Assembly (NCBI GenBank): GCA_947088345.1
Contig: CAMUGE010000028.1
Location: forward strand, 1 to 42,183
From: an uncultured Roseburia sp.
GTDB lineage: Bacteria > Bacillota > Clostridia > Lachnospirales > Lachnospiraceae
DNA: 42,183 bases
Reading direction: 5' to 3'
Both the position numbers and the translations under genes were made by a program. Shown here in pieces: positions 17,553 through 26,057 of the stretch. Position 1 is the first letter of the stretch. Every line of letters starts with the position of its first letter. The notes under the pieces were generated by a model that was not told where the DNA came from, did no database searches, and saw nothing but the letters and a program-made list of their open reading frames with translations.

Positions 17553-19268
17553 ATGTCAACAAAAGCGTATTATCCAATCAGCGAGATTGGCGCCGGAAAA
17601 ACAGGTTTTTCCAAAACGAGATCTATTATAGAGGCTGCGTTTTATGGCAACAATGTCGTAAAAGTAAACACATTAAAAGAAGCTTACCAGTTAGCGAAAA
17701 ATTCTCCGGGAACAATCGTGACAGATATGCCGGTGAAAGACGGCGAGACATTTGGTCTTGAGAAAGATGCAAAAGTGTTATTGTTTAACGATGGCGCGGT
17801 AACGGGACGTTATGCTGCAGCACGCCGGATTAAAGGCGAGCCGGGGGTTGACAATACAAAATTGGACAAAGTGGTAATGGACGCCGTTTATGAGACAAGA
17901 TGGAAAACGCTTTACCACGCAGAGTGCTTTATCGGGCTTGATCCGGAATTTATGGTAAAAGCACATCTCCTTCTTCCGGAAGGCGAGGAGAATATCCTCT
18001 ATAACTGGATGTTAAACTTCCAGTATATGTCTGATGAATATGTAAAGATGTACAAAAATTCCAAACCGATTGCAGACGGCAAGGAGCCGGATATCTATAT
18101 TTTCTCAGATCCGCAGTGGGCTCCTCATGATGCGCCGGATGTAGATTATAGCTGCTTAAGCGATCCGCTGACACTTTGCTATTTTGATACGGATCAGAAC
18201 TGTGCGGCAATTCTTGGTATGAGATATTTTGGCGAGCACAAAAAAGGAACGCTTACCATGGCATGGGCGCTTGCAAACAGAAACGGATACGCTTCCTGCC
18301 ACGGCGGACAGAAAGAGTACACGCTGGCAGACGGTTCCAAATTTGTAGCTTCCGTATACGGTCTGTCAGGTTCCGGTAAATCGACACTGACACATGCAAA
18401 ACACGGCGGCAAGTATCCTGCGATCAAAGTACTGCATGACGATGCGTTTATAATTAATACGGATTCCTGTGCATCTATCGCATTGGAGCCGACATATTTT
18501 GATAAGACGGCAGATTATCCGACCGGGTGTCCGGATAACGAATATCTGCTCACGGCGCAGAACTGCTCCGCAACAATTGATGAGAACGGGAAGATCCAGC
18601 TTGTCACAGAGGATATCAGAAACGGCAACGGACGCGCGATTAAGTCCAAATTATGGTCGCCGAACCGCGTTGATAAAATTGACGCGCCGGTTAATGCTAT
18701 CTTCTGGATTATGAAAGATCCGACGATCCCGCCGGTACTCAAATTAAAGGGTTCCGCACTTGCATCCGTAATGGGCGCTACGCTTGCAACAAAAACATCC
18801 ACTGCAGAGCGCGTGGCTGCCGGGACAGACTTAAATGCACTTCGTATTGTACCGTATGCAAATCCGTTCCGGACATATCCGCTTGTGAATGATTACGAGA
18901 AATTCAAGAAGCTGGTAGAAGAAAAAGACGTTGCATGTTATATCGTCAATACCGGTGATTTTATGGGAACGAAATGTAAACCGGCTGATACGCTTGGCAT
19001 TCTTGAGACGATTGTAGAGGGTAAGGCAAAATTTGAGCAGTGGGGACCGTTTGAAGATATTGAGATTATGAACGACTGGTCAGGAAAGACTGCTGATTTC
19101 ACACCAAATCTTGGCGACAAAGATTATGTTGCGGCGTTAAAGAACGCAATGCAGAACCGTGTAGATGCAGTCGAAGGTTTTGCAACAAAGAAAGAGGGTT
19201 ATGATAAACTTCCGGATGAAGCTCTTGCAGCATTAAAGAAACTGGTAGATGAGGCGTCTTCTCTGTAA
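17553..19268 (+). CDS. pckA: Phosphoenolpyruvate carboxykinase (ATP)
   Basis: A 571-residue enzyme linking oxaloacetate and PEP with ATP/ADP. The kinase-1a P-loop is GLSGSGKST (about residues 270-278), preceded by the MAWALANRNGYASCHGG region and followed by the metal-binding IKVLHDDAFIINTD. In gut anaerobes it often runs toward oxaloacetate formation during fermentation, which is an inference here. It is slightly longer than the E. coli enzyme (about 540). The start follows GGGAGGA. It is monocistronic with its own promoter and terminator. Confidence 0.95.
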   Translation: MSTKAYYPISEIGAGKTGFSKTRSIIEAAFYGNNVVKVNTLKEAYQLAKNSPGTIVTDMPVKDGETFGLEKDAKVLLFNDGAVTGRYAAARRIKGEPGVDNTKLDKVVMDAVYETRWKTLYHAECFIGLDPEFMVKAHLLLPEGEENILYNWMLNFQYMSDEYVKMYKNSKPIADGKEPDIYIFSDPQWAPHDAPDVDYSCLSDPLTLCYFDTDQNCAAILGMRYFGEHKKGTLTMAWALANRNGYASCHGGQKEYTLADGSKFVASVYGLSGSGKSTLTHAKHGGKYPAIKVLHDDAFIINTDSCASIALEPTYFDKTADYPTGCPDNEYLLTAQNCSATIDENGKIQLVTEDIRNGNGRAIKSKLWSPNRVDKIDAPVNAIFWIMKDPTIPPVLKLKGSALASVMGATLATKTSTAERVAAGTDLNALRIVPYANPFRTYPLVNDYEKFKKLVEEKDVACYIVNTGDFMGTKCKPADTLGILETIVEGKAKFEQWGPFEDIEIMNDWSGKTADFTPNLGDKDYVAALKNAMQNRVDAVEGFATKKEGYDKLPDEALAALKKLVDEASSL

Positions 19269-19285
19269 AAGCAAATGAGGTTAAG

Positions 19286-19328
19286 AAACCCTGCGGGTCC
19301 TCCGTATTCAGGATTTGCGGGGTTTTTT
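19286..19328 (+). terminator. Terminator after pckA
   Basis: AAACCCTGC (19286-19294) pairs with GCGGGGTTT (19317-19325), an inner weak stem extends it, and a T-run follows to 19328. Confidence 0.8.
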
Positions 19329-19376
19329 CAAAGATAATTATTTGAAAAAAGAACAGAATTTGCCACTAATTTTTTG

Positions 19377-19405
19377 TTGCGGATCTGGACATGATAAAGT
19401 ATAAT
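19377..19405 (+). promoter_or_regulatory. Promoter of the 6S-like RNA locus
   Basis: TTGCGG (19377-19382), 17-nt spacer, TATAAT (19400-19405). The transcript would begin near 19412. Confidence 0.75.
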
Positions 19406-19411
19406 GAAAGA

Positions 19412-19625
19412 CATGAAAAGCTTTCATTAAAGAAAAAGCCTGAGGTGTTCGATACCCTGCATTTTTGAACCTACATTTACTTTTATGGGATTCCTATATT
19501 CTCAAGCGGATGTCAGGCCATCAGTACCTCTGTAGTACACGAGCAGTGGAAGGCAGAAACTTGTATGCGGTTACCCACCTGGCGCAAGCTAGGAGTCAAA
19601 AACGCAGGAAACGGCATTTTGGGTT
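19412..19625 (+). ncRNA. ssrS: 6S RNA candidate
   Basis: No protein frame with a start signal fits this 214-nt stretch. It folds as one long irregular rod. CCTGCATTTTTGA (from about 19456) pairs with TCAAAAACGCAGG (from about 19596) with one mismatch. A small hairpin, CCTGGC-GCAA-GCTAGG with a GNRA loop (about 19578-19593), sits on the 3' side just inside this stem. TGGG and TTCC on the 5' side face CCCA and GGAA on the 3' side, and GTAC/GTAC closes the tip. A rod with a central bubble and a 3'-side hairpin is the known 6S design, which mimics an open promoter to bind RNA polymerase. The segment CCTGAGGTGTTCG near the 5' end also resembles known 6S starts. The 3' boundary is uncertain because no terminator lies here; the nearest is at 19813-19845. 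Confidence 0.65.
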
Positions 19626-19803
19626 TTACAGAAGAATAGAAAGCAACAAAAGACGATACCGTACAGAAGATTGATGAAGTACAGAAGAAATCTACCGTAC
19701 AGAAGATGTGGCATAAGGTTACAGAAGAATCAGGATACGGCACAAAAGCTATTTCAATACAAAAGCGATTCTGAATTACAAAAGTATTTGGAATTGACAA
19801 AAG
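19626..19803 (+). repeat. Array of ten ACARAAG motifs
   Basis: The heptamer ACARAAG (R = A or G) starts at 19628, 19646, 19663, 19681, 19699, 19721, 19742, 19759, 19778 and 19797. The spacing is 17-22 nt, most often 17-19. Six consecutive copies have the fuller form (G/T)TACAGAAGA or close to it; the last four have ACAAAAG. The intervening sequence is not conserved. No convincing reading frame crosses the array on either strand. It lies between the 6S-like RNA and a terminator, so it is probably transcribed as an RNA tail. The regular spacing suggests repeated protein or RNA binding sites. Confidence 0.8.
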
Positions 19804-19812
19804 ACAAGGAGG

Positions 19813-19845
19813 AGCTGCCTTAGAAAAGGCAGCTTCTCTCTTTTT
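19813..19845 (+). terminator. Terminator after the ACARAAG array
   Basis: AGCTGCCTT (19813-19821) pairs with AAGGCAGCT (19826-19834), followed by a T-rich tract to 19845. It ends the transcript carrying the 6S-like RNA and array, just upstream of the SpoIID-like gene. Confidence 0.85.
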
Positions 19846-19878
19846 AAACGGAAAGGCATTCCGACAAGGAGGATCGTT

Positions 19879-22113
19879 TTGAGGGCAAAAAGGAAAAAGA
19901 TTTATTTGATTATATTATTAGCGCTGCTTGCAGTTATACTTGTTTTTCTCTTCCTGATCAAAATACAGTCAAACGGGATCGCGTATGAGGAAAAGTATTC
20001 CGCGGATTGGGTGGGGCTTGCAGAAGTATCGGCAGAATTATCCTCCGGCGCTTTTTTGGAAATTGACTGGAAAGAGGTTTTGGGTGAAAAGAAAGATAAC
20101 TGTCTGACGCGTGCGGATGTCCGGCTTATTGCAGAAAATCTTGGCGTTTCCGAGTACATAGAGCTTCCTGGTTTTTGGAAACGTCATGTGGTGACCAGAG
20201 CAGAGTGGAACACAGTGTTTCGGCAGATGCTTGACTATCTGGATATGAATGAGGTCGTCTCAGAAGAGACATTTCTTGTGCTGGATCTGATGGAGGCGGA
20301 CGGCAGGAATGTGCTGGTGACAAATAAAGGGGATTACTTTACTGCGCTGTCGATTCCATTTTTTGAGAAGTGGCAGTCTTACCGGATCTATGCATCAGGC
20401 GATACATGTCTTGGCATTGTTTCCTTTTCGGAGGAAGAGGAGGAGGTAAAAGATGCTTATTTAAAACAGATGACTGCCGATTCAGTAACATTTCTGTATC
20501 AGGGCGCGCAGTATCAGATTCAGGCAGCGTCACAGAGTGTGCTGGAACCCGGCGTCTGTGATTTTGTATTTTTAAATCGGGAAATTACTACAATTCGTGA
20601 AAAGCGGGATGCAATCAATGGAGATCTGCTTTCCTATGACGAAGAGTTTATAGAGATAGAGGGTTACGGTAAAGTCAGCCATGACGGAAAGATTCCGGTC
20701 TATCGGACATACGGGGAGGTAGCCGAGAAATCCATATCGGATGTGGTGCTTGGAAATATGGAGCTTACATATATTACAGGAGGAGAGAATGTCTGTGCTA
20801 TTTTGTTAAAACAGCCGGCGAATATAGCTGATATACGTGTGCTTCTCCTGTCGGACGGCGGTAAATTCCGCGATGAGGTGTATCTGAAGTGCAGTACAGA
20901 TTCGTCTGTGCGCTTTGGGGAGTCGGTTTCGGATGCCGCTGCGATGCAGCTTTTGTCGGCATCAGCTTATTTTGGCGGGGGCGGAAGCGAAACGCTTGTT
21001 TTGGAGCCGAAAGATCCCGGTGCACAGATCTATCTCTGTGACGGCGACGGCAACTCTGTTTCTAACGGCTATGCAGGTACAATGGAAGTCAGGAAGATGC
21101 CGGATGGATATACGGTTGTCAATGAGGTGCCGTTTGAGCAATACCTTTATGCTGTTGTTCCGAGTGAGATGCCGTCAACTTTTGCGCCTGAAGCATTAAA
21201 GGCTCAGGCAGTGTGCGCGAGAAGTTATGCTTATGGGCAGCTGATGGCGGCTGACCTTGCGGCGTATGGCGCGCATATCGACGACAGCACATCCTATCAG
21301 GTTTACAATAAAGTGGCTCGCACACAGTCGACGACGGATGCTGTTGACGCGACATGCGGGCAGGTACTGACTTATCAGGGGAATGTAGTGTCCGCTTACT
21401 ACTTTTCCACGTCTATGGGTTATACGGGAACGGCGGATATATGGAATGTCGATGATCCCGCCCCTATGGCTTATTTACAGCAGGCATGTTTGAATGAGAA
21501 TCCGTTTGACGGGGATCTTTCAACAGAAGATGGCTTTGCAGCATATATTGCAACAACACAGAACGGATATGACAGTGATATCAAATTTTACCGGTGGAGC
21601 GCCACGGCTGATTTTCGCGATAAAACGGTTTCGATCAATGAAATTATAGAAGCGCGCCGTTTAGTTTCGGAAAAAAATATTCAGATTGTAAAACAGGGCA
21701 GTGAAGAGCCGCAGGAGTCTTTGGAAGGATTGGGAGCTGTGACCGGGATAAGTGTACAGCAGAGAAACAGTTCCGGGGCGGTTATTACGCTGTGCTTACA
21801 GTATGAGCACGGTTCTGTGCTGGTAAAAACCGAATATAATATACGTAAGATACTGGGTGTATGTCTGAATAAAATCACATTTGCCGACGGAACCGAAAAA
21901 GAGGGGGATACCATGCTTCCGAGCGCATACACGACGGTGGAACAACAGGCGGACGGGACGCTTATTCTGCGCGGCGGGGGATACGGACACGGCCTTGGAA
22001 TGAGCCAGAACGGAGCAAACGGCATGGGAAAGAGCGGCAAATCATATACCGATATATTGAATTATTTTTATCGGGATATTGTAATTGAGGAAATGGGAAA
22101 TATTCTTCCCTAA
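19879..22113 (+). CDS. SpoIID/LytB-domain protein, 744 aa
   Basis: The start is TTG 19879, 6 nt after AGGAGG. A basic N terminus and one membrane helix (about residues 8-28) anchor it with the rest outside. The SpoIID domain lies at about 400-740, with LYAVVPSEMPSTFAPEALKA (Glu430 is the conserved and presumed catalytic residue), AVCARSYAY and the end GYGHGLGMSQNGANGM (about 701-716). SpoIID enzymes are lytic transglycosylases that act on peptidoglycan strands lacking stem peptides, in spore engulfment. This protein is about twice the usual length because of some 370 extra N-terminal residues of unclear fold. It may therefore be a LytB-like wall enzyme rather than the sporulation SpoIID. No promoter was clear. 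Confidence 0.85.
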   Translation: MRAKRKKIYLIILLALLAVILVFLFLIKIQSNGIAYEEKYSADWVGLAEVSAELSSGAFLEIDWKEVLGEKKDNCLTRADVRLIAENLGVSEYIELPGFWKRHVVTRAEWNTVFRQMLDYLDMNEVVSEETFLVLDLMEADGRNVLVTNKGDYFTALSIPFFEKWQSYRIYASGDTCLGIVSFSEEEEEVKDAYLKQMTADSVTFLYQGAQYQIQAASQSVLEPGVCDFVFLNREITTIREKRDAINGDLLSYDEEFIEIEGYGKVSHDGKIPVYRTYGEVAEKSISDVVLGNMELTYITGGENVCAILLKQPANIADIRVLLLSDGGKFRDEVYLKCSTDSSVRFGESVSDAAAMQLLSASAYFGGGGSETLVLEPKDPGAQIYLCDGDGNSVSNGYAGTMEVRKMPDGYTVVNEVPFEQYLYAVVPSEMPSTFAPEALKAQAVCARSYAYGQLMAADLAAYGAHIDDSTSYQVYNKVARTQSTTDAVDATCGQVLTYQGNVVSAYYFSTSMGYTGTADIWNVDDPAPMAYLQQACLNENPFDGDLSTEDGFAAYIATTQNGYDSDIKFYRWSATADFRDKTVSINEIIEARRLVSEKNIQIVKQGSEEPQESLEGLGAVTGISVQQRNSSGAVITLCLQYEHGSVLVKTEYNIRKILGVCLNKITFADGTEKEGDTMLPSAYTTVEQQADGTLILRGGGYGHGLGMSQNGANGMGKSGKSYTDILNYFYRDIVIEEMGNILP

Positions 22114-22150
22114 ATCAAATCCGGGTGCAGAAACAGACAAAATAAGGTTG

Positions 22151-22275
22151 CTGTTCACACAGGACTTAGCATTTACTGCAAAGTCCGTACGAAAACGTAT
22201 CTTTTGCAGGTAAAAATCCATTTGCGAAGCAAATTTTGCATGGATTTTTACCTGTTACTGGAACGGAGTGAACAG
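22151..22275. repeat. Palindromic cloverleaf-like intergenic element
   Basis: The outer arms CTGTTCAC (22151-22158) and GTGAACAG (22268-22275) enclose three hairpins. GGACTT/AAGTCC is at 22162-22167/22181-22186. ACG-AAAA-CGT follows near 22189-22198. A long perfect stem of 15 bp pairs CAGGTAAAAATCCAT (22207-22221) with its complement ending at 22254, with TTTGC-GAA-GCAAA inside its loop. It covers most of the gap between the SpoIID-like and YihY-like genes. The layout suggests a small non-autonomous mobile element or a structured RNA. Confidence 0.65.
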
Positions 22276-22302
22276 TACCAAAATAAGAAAGGTTGTTTTT
22301 AT

Positions 22303-23154
22303 ATGTTTTGGAAAATTGCGGGAAGTGTCAAATATTTTACAGAAGAGTGCAAAAGAGATAAGATCAGCGCCTATGCGGCGCAGGCAGCCTTTTTCATTAT
22401 TCTTTCTATTATCCCGTTTTTAATGGTTTTTTCATCACTGCTGCAGTATACGAATGTAACCGAGGGGATGCTGCTTAAGACCATTACAAGGATTATGCCG
22501 GAATATATCGCTCCGTTTCTTGTTTCGTTGATTCATGAGGTTTACAGCCGTTCCATGGGAATTATTTCGGTGACTGCCGTTGCCGCCGTCTGGTCGGCTG
22601 CAAAGGGCATCCAGTATATGGCGGACGGATTAAATTCGGTGCATGATATTGAGGAGCACAGAAACTGGTTTGTGCTGCGTTTCTGGGCTGTTGTCTATAC
22701 AGTCGCATTTATGGCTGCGATTGTAGCCACGCTTTTGTTTCTGGTATTTGGGAATTTTCTGCATGATATGTTGGTAGAATACAGCCCGCTGATTAAAAGT
22801 ACAGTCGATATTTTGTCGCGGTTTCGCGGGTTGTTTATGATTGCGGTACTGATCGTTTTCTTTGATATCCTGTTTACTACACTGCCAAACCGGAAGCTGA
22901 CATTGAAAAGTCAGCTTCCGGGAGCGGCTGTCTGCGGTGTAGCCTGGTATCTGTTTTCCATCGGGCTTTCTGTGTATGTCGATTATTTTAACGGCTTCTC
23001 AATGTATGGAAGCCTTACCACGATTGCGCTGATTATGCTCTGGCTCTATTTCTGCATGTATATTATGATGGTTTCGGCGGAATTAAACGTCGTATTTTGC
23101 GACGGAATCAGGGCGAGCAAGTTTCCGACGATAAAAATTGGGCCCCGCCGTTAA
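22303..23154 (+). CDS. YihY/BrkB-family membrane protein
   Basis: A 283-residue integral membrane protein starting at ATG 22303; the open frame upstream of it runs through the palindromic element. About six membrane helices are visible, including AAFFIILSIIPFLMVFSSLL, FWAVVYTVAFMAAIVATLLF, LFMIAVLIVFFDILF and LTTIALIMLWLYFCMYIMMV. The family marks are the AAQAAFFIILSIIPFL start and the final GxxYGSLTTIALIMLWLY plus AELN segment. The family was once labelled ribonuclease BN by mistake; its real function is not settled. The ribosome binding site is only AAGAAAGG. Confidence 0.9.
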   Translation: MFWKIAGSVKYFTEECKRDKISAYAAQAAFFIILSIIPFLMVFSSLLQYTNVTEGMLLKTITRIMPEYIAPFLVSLIHEVYSRSMGIISVTAVAAVWSAAKGIQYMADGLNSVHDIEEHRNWFVLRFWAVVYTVAFMAAIVATLLFLVFGNFLHDMLVEYSPLIKSTVDILSRFRGLFMIAVLIVFFDILFTTLPNRKLTLKSQLPGAAVCGVAWYLFSIGLSVYVDYFNGFSMYGSLTTIALIMLWLYFCMYIMMVSAELNVVFCDGIRASKFPTIKIGPRR

Positions 23155-23258
23155 ACGGTATTTATTACTAAACTGACACGAATTAAGGCGGTGTCTGTCA
23201 GCGCAGTGAATCGTAAGTTTTTGATACGCTGACGGTAGGTTGGTATTAATTTGCTGTT

Positions 23259-24071
23259 CTAGTCCAGGTTTACATGTTTTCTGATAATGACAGCGCTGAT
23301 TAGGTAGTACACCACGATAAACGCTATGGTTACAAACAGGCTGCCGTTTAAAAATGTCGTAAAACTGCTAACCGGGACGACATCGATCCCGCTTTCGGCC
23401 GATGCGATATCCCGGAAAAAACCGGAGAGGACAGTCAATAAAGCGATGACCGATATCAGCTGTTCTGCAAAGTAGAATAAAACGCCTGCTACAACAGAAA
23501 AAGCGAGCTTATTATTCGAAAAAAGCTGGCCGACCGAGGCGGCGGCATATACCATCATGATAAAGTGCAGGATTGCAAGCACTGCGAATACAAACATATA
23601 AACAATAAACCATGGAAGCGGCAGAAAGTTTTCACTGTCCCAGCTGTGCATAAGCATATCCCATTCTTCCGGCGTGATGGAAAATACAGCGCCGCCGGTG
23701 GCTGCCGTTAGCATTGCAAATAAGCTGAGCGCAATCAGTATCGTCGTAACGACGATCCAAAGCAGCGCGGTAAGAAGCTTTGAATGCAGGAGTGCAAGCG
23801 GACCGACCGGAAGCGTATGGGTCAGATATCCCTGATCCGAGTATGTTGTCTTATAAAAATGCCAGCAGACGTAGACGACAGCCACAATATAGATGGCGAC
23901 AAGCGACAGAATATATAAAACCAATATGGTAGATGAAATTGCGCTGCCTGCATTCGGGCTGATGCACAGCGTGATCACGGCAAGCACTGTTATTGCGGTG
24001 ATTATGCCAAAGAGCAGGAGCATAACTTTTGAAGTTCCTTTCAATTCGTGTTTAAATAATTTTCCTAACAT
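23259..24071 (-). CDS. ABC transporter permease, 270 aa
   Basis: An integral membrane protein with about six helices: near residues 18-37, 50-72, 100-124, 150-175, 190-215 and 243-262. There is a soluble basic start (MLGKLFKHELKGTSK), typical of ABC-2 type permeases. Its start overlaps the end of the ATPase gene by 7 nt, and both follow a GntR-type regulator. This order (regulator-ATPase-permease) is like the Ytr/Bcr-type exporters that respond to peptide antibiotics or cell-envelope stress. The substrate cannot be told from sequence. A hairpin, GTCAGCG/CGCTGAC (23197-23233), lies downstream on this strand but has no clear T-run. Confidence 0.85.
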   Translation of the reverse strand: MLGKLFKHELKGTSKVMLLLFGIITAITVLAVITLCISPNAGSAISSTILVLYILSLVAIYIVAVVYVCWHFYKTTYSDQGYLTHTLPVGPLALLHSKLLTALLWIVVTTILIALSLFAMLTAATGGAVFSITPEEWDMLMHSWDSENFLPLPWFIVYMFVFAVLAILHFIMMVYAAASVGQLFSNNKLAFSVVAGVLFYFAEQLISVIALLTVLSGFFRDIASAESGIDVVPVSSFTTFLNGSLFVTIAFIVVYYLISAVIIRKHVNLD

Positions 24072-24763
24072 TTGAATACCTCCCGAAACAGTGTATCTAT
24101 GGATTTGCCCTCTTTCACACGGATGTCCTCTACCGGTGAAGCGAGCCGGATCTGTCCGTTCTGGATAAAGATGACTTCGTCCAGAATGTTTTCGATATCC
24201 GAGATCAGGTGCGTTGATAAAAGGATCGATGCTTTCGGATCGTAATTGCTTAGAATAATATTTAAAATATAATCTCTTGCCGCAGGATCTACTCCGGCAA
24301 TCGGTTCATCTAATACGTACAGATCTGCGTCGCGGCTCATCACAAGGATCAGCTGGACTTTTTCTTTTGTTCCTTTTGACATGGATTTTAAATGATCTTC
24401 CGGTCCAATTCCCAGTTTTTGCAGCATATCGTGGGCGCGTTCCGCCTGAAAATCCGAATAGAAATCGCGGAAATATGCGATGACGTCTTTTACTTTCTGG
24501 TTCATATTCAGATAGGTGTGGTCAGGCAGATAGGAGACATGTTTCTTGCTCTCTGCTCCGACAGGATTGCCGCCTATGGTCAGTGTGCCGGATGTGGGCG
24601 TTAAGAGACCGTTGATCATTTTGATGAATGTTGTCTTTCCGCTGCCGTTCGGACCTAACAGTCCGATGATATGGCCGCTCTCAATAGAGAGATTGATGTG
24701 GTCTATGGCCGTTTTTTGACCGTAGGATTTTGTTAAATCCCTGCATTCCAATAAGGTGCTCAT
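24065..24763 (-). CDS. ABC transporter ATP-binding protein, 232 aa
   Basis: A nucleotide-binding subunit with Walker A GPNGSGKT (residues 37-44), Walker B LYVLDEP and the H-loop STHLISD. The signature motif is degenerate: SMSKGTKEK instead of LSGGQ, which is common in this GntR-linked exporter class. It starts at ATG 24763 behind GGAGG, 16 nt after the regulator gene, and overlaps the permease gene. It probably drives an efflux or lantibiotic-immunity-like exporter. Confidence 0.93.
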   Translation of the reverse strand: MSTLLECRDLTKSYGQKTAIDHINLSIESGHIIGLLGPNGSGKTTFIKMINGLLTPTSGTLTIGGNPVGAESKKHVSYLPDHTYLNMNQKVKDVIAYFRDFYSDFQAERAHDMLQKLGIGPEDHLKSMSKGTKEKVQLILVMSRDADLYVLDEPIAGVDPAARDYILNIILSNYDPKASILLSTHLISDIENILDEVIFIQNGQIRLASPVEDIRVKEGKSIDTLFREVFKC

Positions 24764-24779
24764 TGAAAACCTCCTGATT

Positions 24780-25145
24780 TTAATTTTTTTTGAGTGTCTG
24801 GTTTAACAGGTCGAGAATTTCACTGCGACTATATCCGAGTTTTTGCATAATCTCCAAAAATCGGTTCATCTCCTGCTGTGCAAGCGTGGTTTTTGCGCTC
24901 TCTATCATTTTAATATCCTCCGTAATAAAACGTCCGCTGGTTCGTCTGGAATACACCAGCCCGATTCGTTCAAGTTCTGCAAATGCTTTCTGCATCGTGT
25001 TTGGATTGACGGATGCCTCCTGTGCCATCTCACGCACGCTCGGCAGTTTGCCGCCCGGTTCATATTTTCCTGCGATAATATCTGTTTGAATGCGTTCTAC
25101 GATCTGGGAAAAAATAGGACGGTCAGAATCTAAGTTCCATGCCAT
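24780..25145 (-). CDS. GntR-family (YtrA-like) transcriptional regulator, 121 aa
   Basis: The start is ATG 25145, behind GGAGGTG. The winged helix (about residues 8-75) has the GntR pattern PIFSQIVERIQTDIIAGKYE, PGGKLPSVREMAQEASVNPN and GLVYSRRTSGRF. Only a short helical tail (about 45 residues) follows, as in the YtrA subfamily, which lacks a ligand-binding domain. It heads an operon with an ABC exporter and probably represses its own promoter at 25186-25214. Confidence 0.93.
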   Translation of the reverse strand: MAWNLDSDRPIFSQIVERIQTDIIAGKYEPGGKLPSVREMAQEASVNPNTMQKAFAELERIGLVYSRRTSGRFITEDIKMIESAKTTLAQQEMNRFLEIMQKLGYSRSEILDLLNQTLKKN

Positions 25146-25185
25146 GATGTCACCTCCTTTTCTCTTGTACTTTTGTGTTAAGCAC

Positions 25186-25214
25186 ATAATACAATAATAC
25201 AATTGCTGTGTCAA
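25186..25214 (-). promoter_or_regulatory. Promoter of the GntR-ABC operon
   Basis: On the minus strand TTGACA (25214-25209), 17-nt spacer, TATTAT (25191-25186). The spacer repeats the -10-like sequence (GTATTATTGTATTATG), a possible operator for the GntR protein. Confidence 0.75.
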
Positions 25215-25225
25215 GCGGTTTTTAA

Positions 25226-26025
25226 AAAAATGTAGGCGCGGATGAACTCAAACCGTATATAGAAAAGGCGCAGTCAGATGATAAGACGACGAAACTGATT
25301 CTTGGGGACAGTGTCTGTCATCAGATGTTTCGCAGACTTCAAAAGTATAACGAAGATATTTCTATTATAGGAAGTAACGGCGCGATCACGCTGGCAGGTC
25401 AGTATATACTTGCGGAGGAGTATTTAAGGAATCATCCGGATGCGACGGATCTGTATCTTATTTTGCTTCCGGAATCACTGACCAGGACATTTGATACCAG
25501 TTACGGTTACCAATATGCAGTAATGTCGTTTGCGGAAACCGGGACGCTGCAGCTCTTGATGAAAATACAATCGCATGTATGGAGCAGGTATACGGGAAGT
25601 TGTTTCTGAAACCTGCTGTCGTCAGAGCAATTGACAAGTCGGCGGTTAACAGAAAATTATATTTAAATATACTGAGAGAATACGCGGACGGATATCAGCC
25701 TGAGATGCCATTTGAGATTGCAGAGCAGTATCTTCTGAAAATGGACAGGCTCTGTGAAAAGCATCAGGTGCGTTTACATCTGCTTTCCGGCCCTGTGTGC
25801 GAGAGCAAGACAGAATATATGAAATCGCTGGAACAGATCTGGCAGTCCGGTCCTCTTAGCGTGCGTTTTCCTGATTTTTTCAGCAGTATTGAATATTATA
25901 GTGTGGACCGGGCAGAGGATGGAACGCATTTTAGCGGCGCCTATGCCAAACAGAAAAGCATGAATAAAAAAATTAAAAAAATAGTGGCAGGTACAGATTT
26001 AAAGGATCAGCTGCGTTATCAATAA
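25226..26025 (+). pseudogene. SGNH-hydrolase-like protein, 5'-truncated and frameshifted
   Basis: Two frames together read as one protein. The first (open from 25226, no start signal) contains LILGDSVCHQMFRRL, a GDS-type motif of SGNH hydrolases. It continues to about 25557, where a single-base shift changes the frame (GTLQLL then DENTIACMEQVYGKLFL). The second runs to TAA at 26023-26025 and contains EDGTHFSGAYA, resembling the DxxH motif with the catalytic Asp and His. The expected N-terminal membrane segment is missing: an in-frame stop lies at 25223-25225 and the GntR promoter region follows. Such proteins usually act on exported polysaccharides. A sequencing error could explain the shift but not the missing start. 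Confidence 0.7.
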
Positions 26026-26057
26026 TTTTCGGGATTCGTTTTTTTACTCTCCAAGAA

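Noticed and set aside
19465-19800. Short frames on both strands across the 6S-like RNA and the ACARAAG array
   Set aside because: Composition follows the repeat (for example recurrent FCT on the minus strand), no ribosome binding sites, and the region has RNA-type folding.
19626-19803. CRISPR array
   Set aside because: The repeated unit is only seven bases with no conserved longer repeat, and the spacers are 10-15 nt; no cas genes are present.
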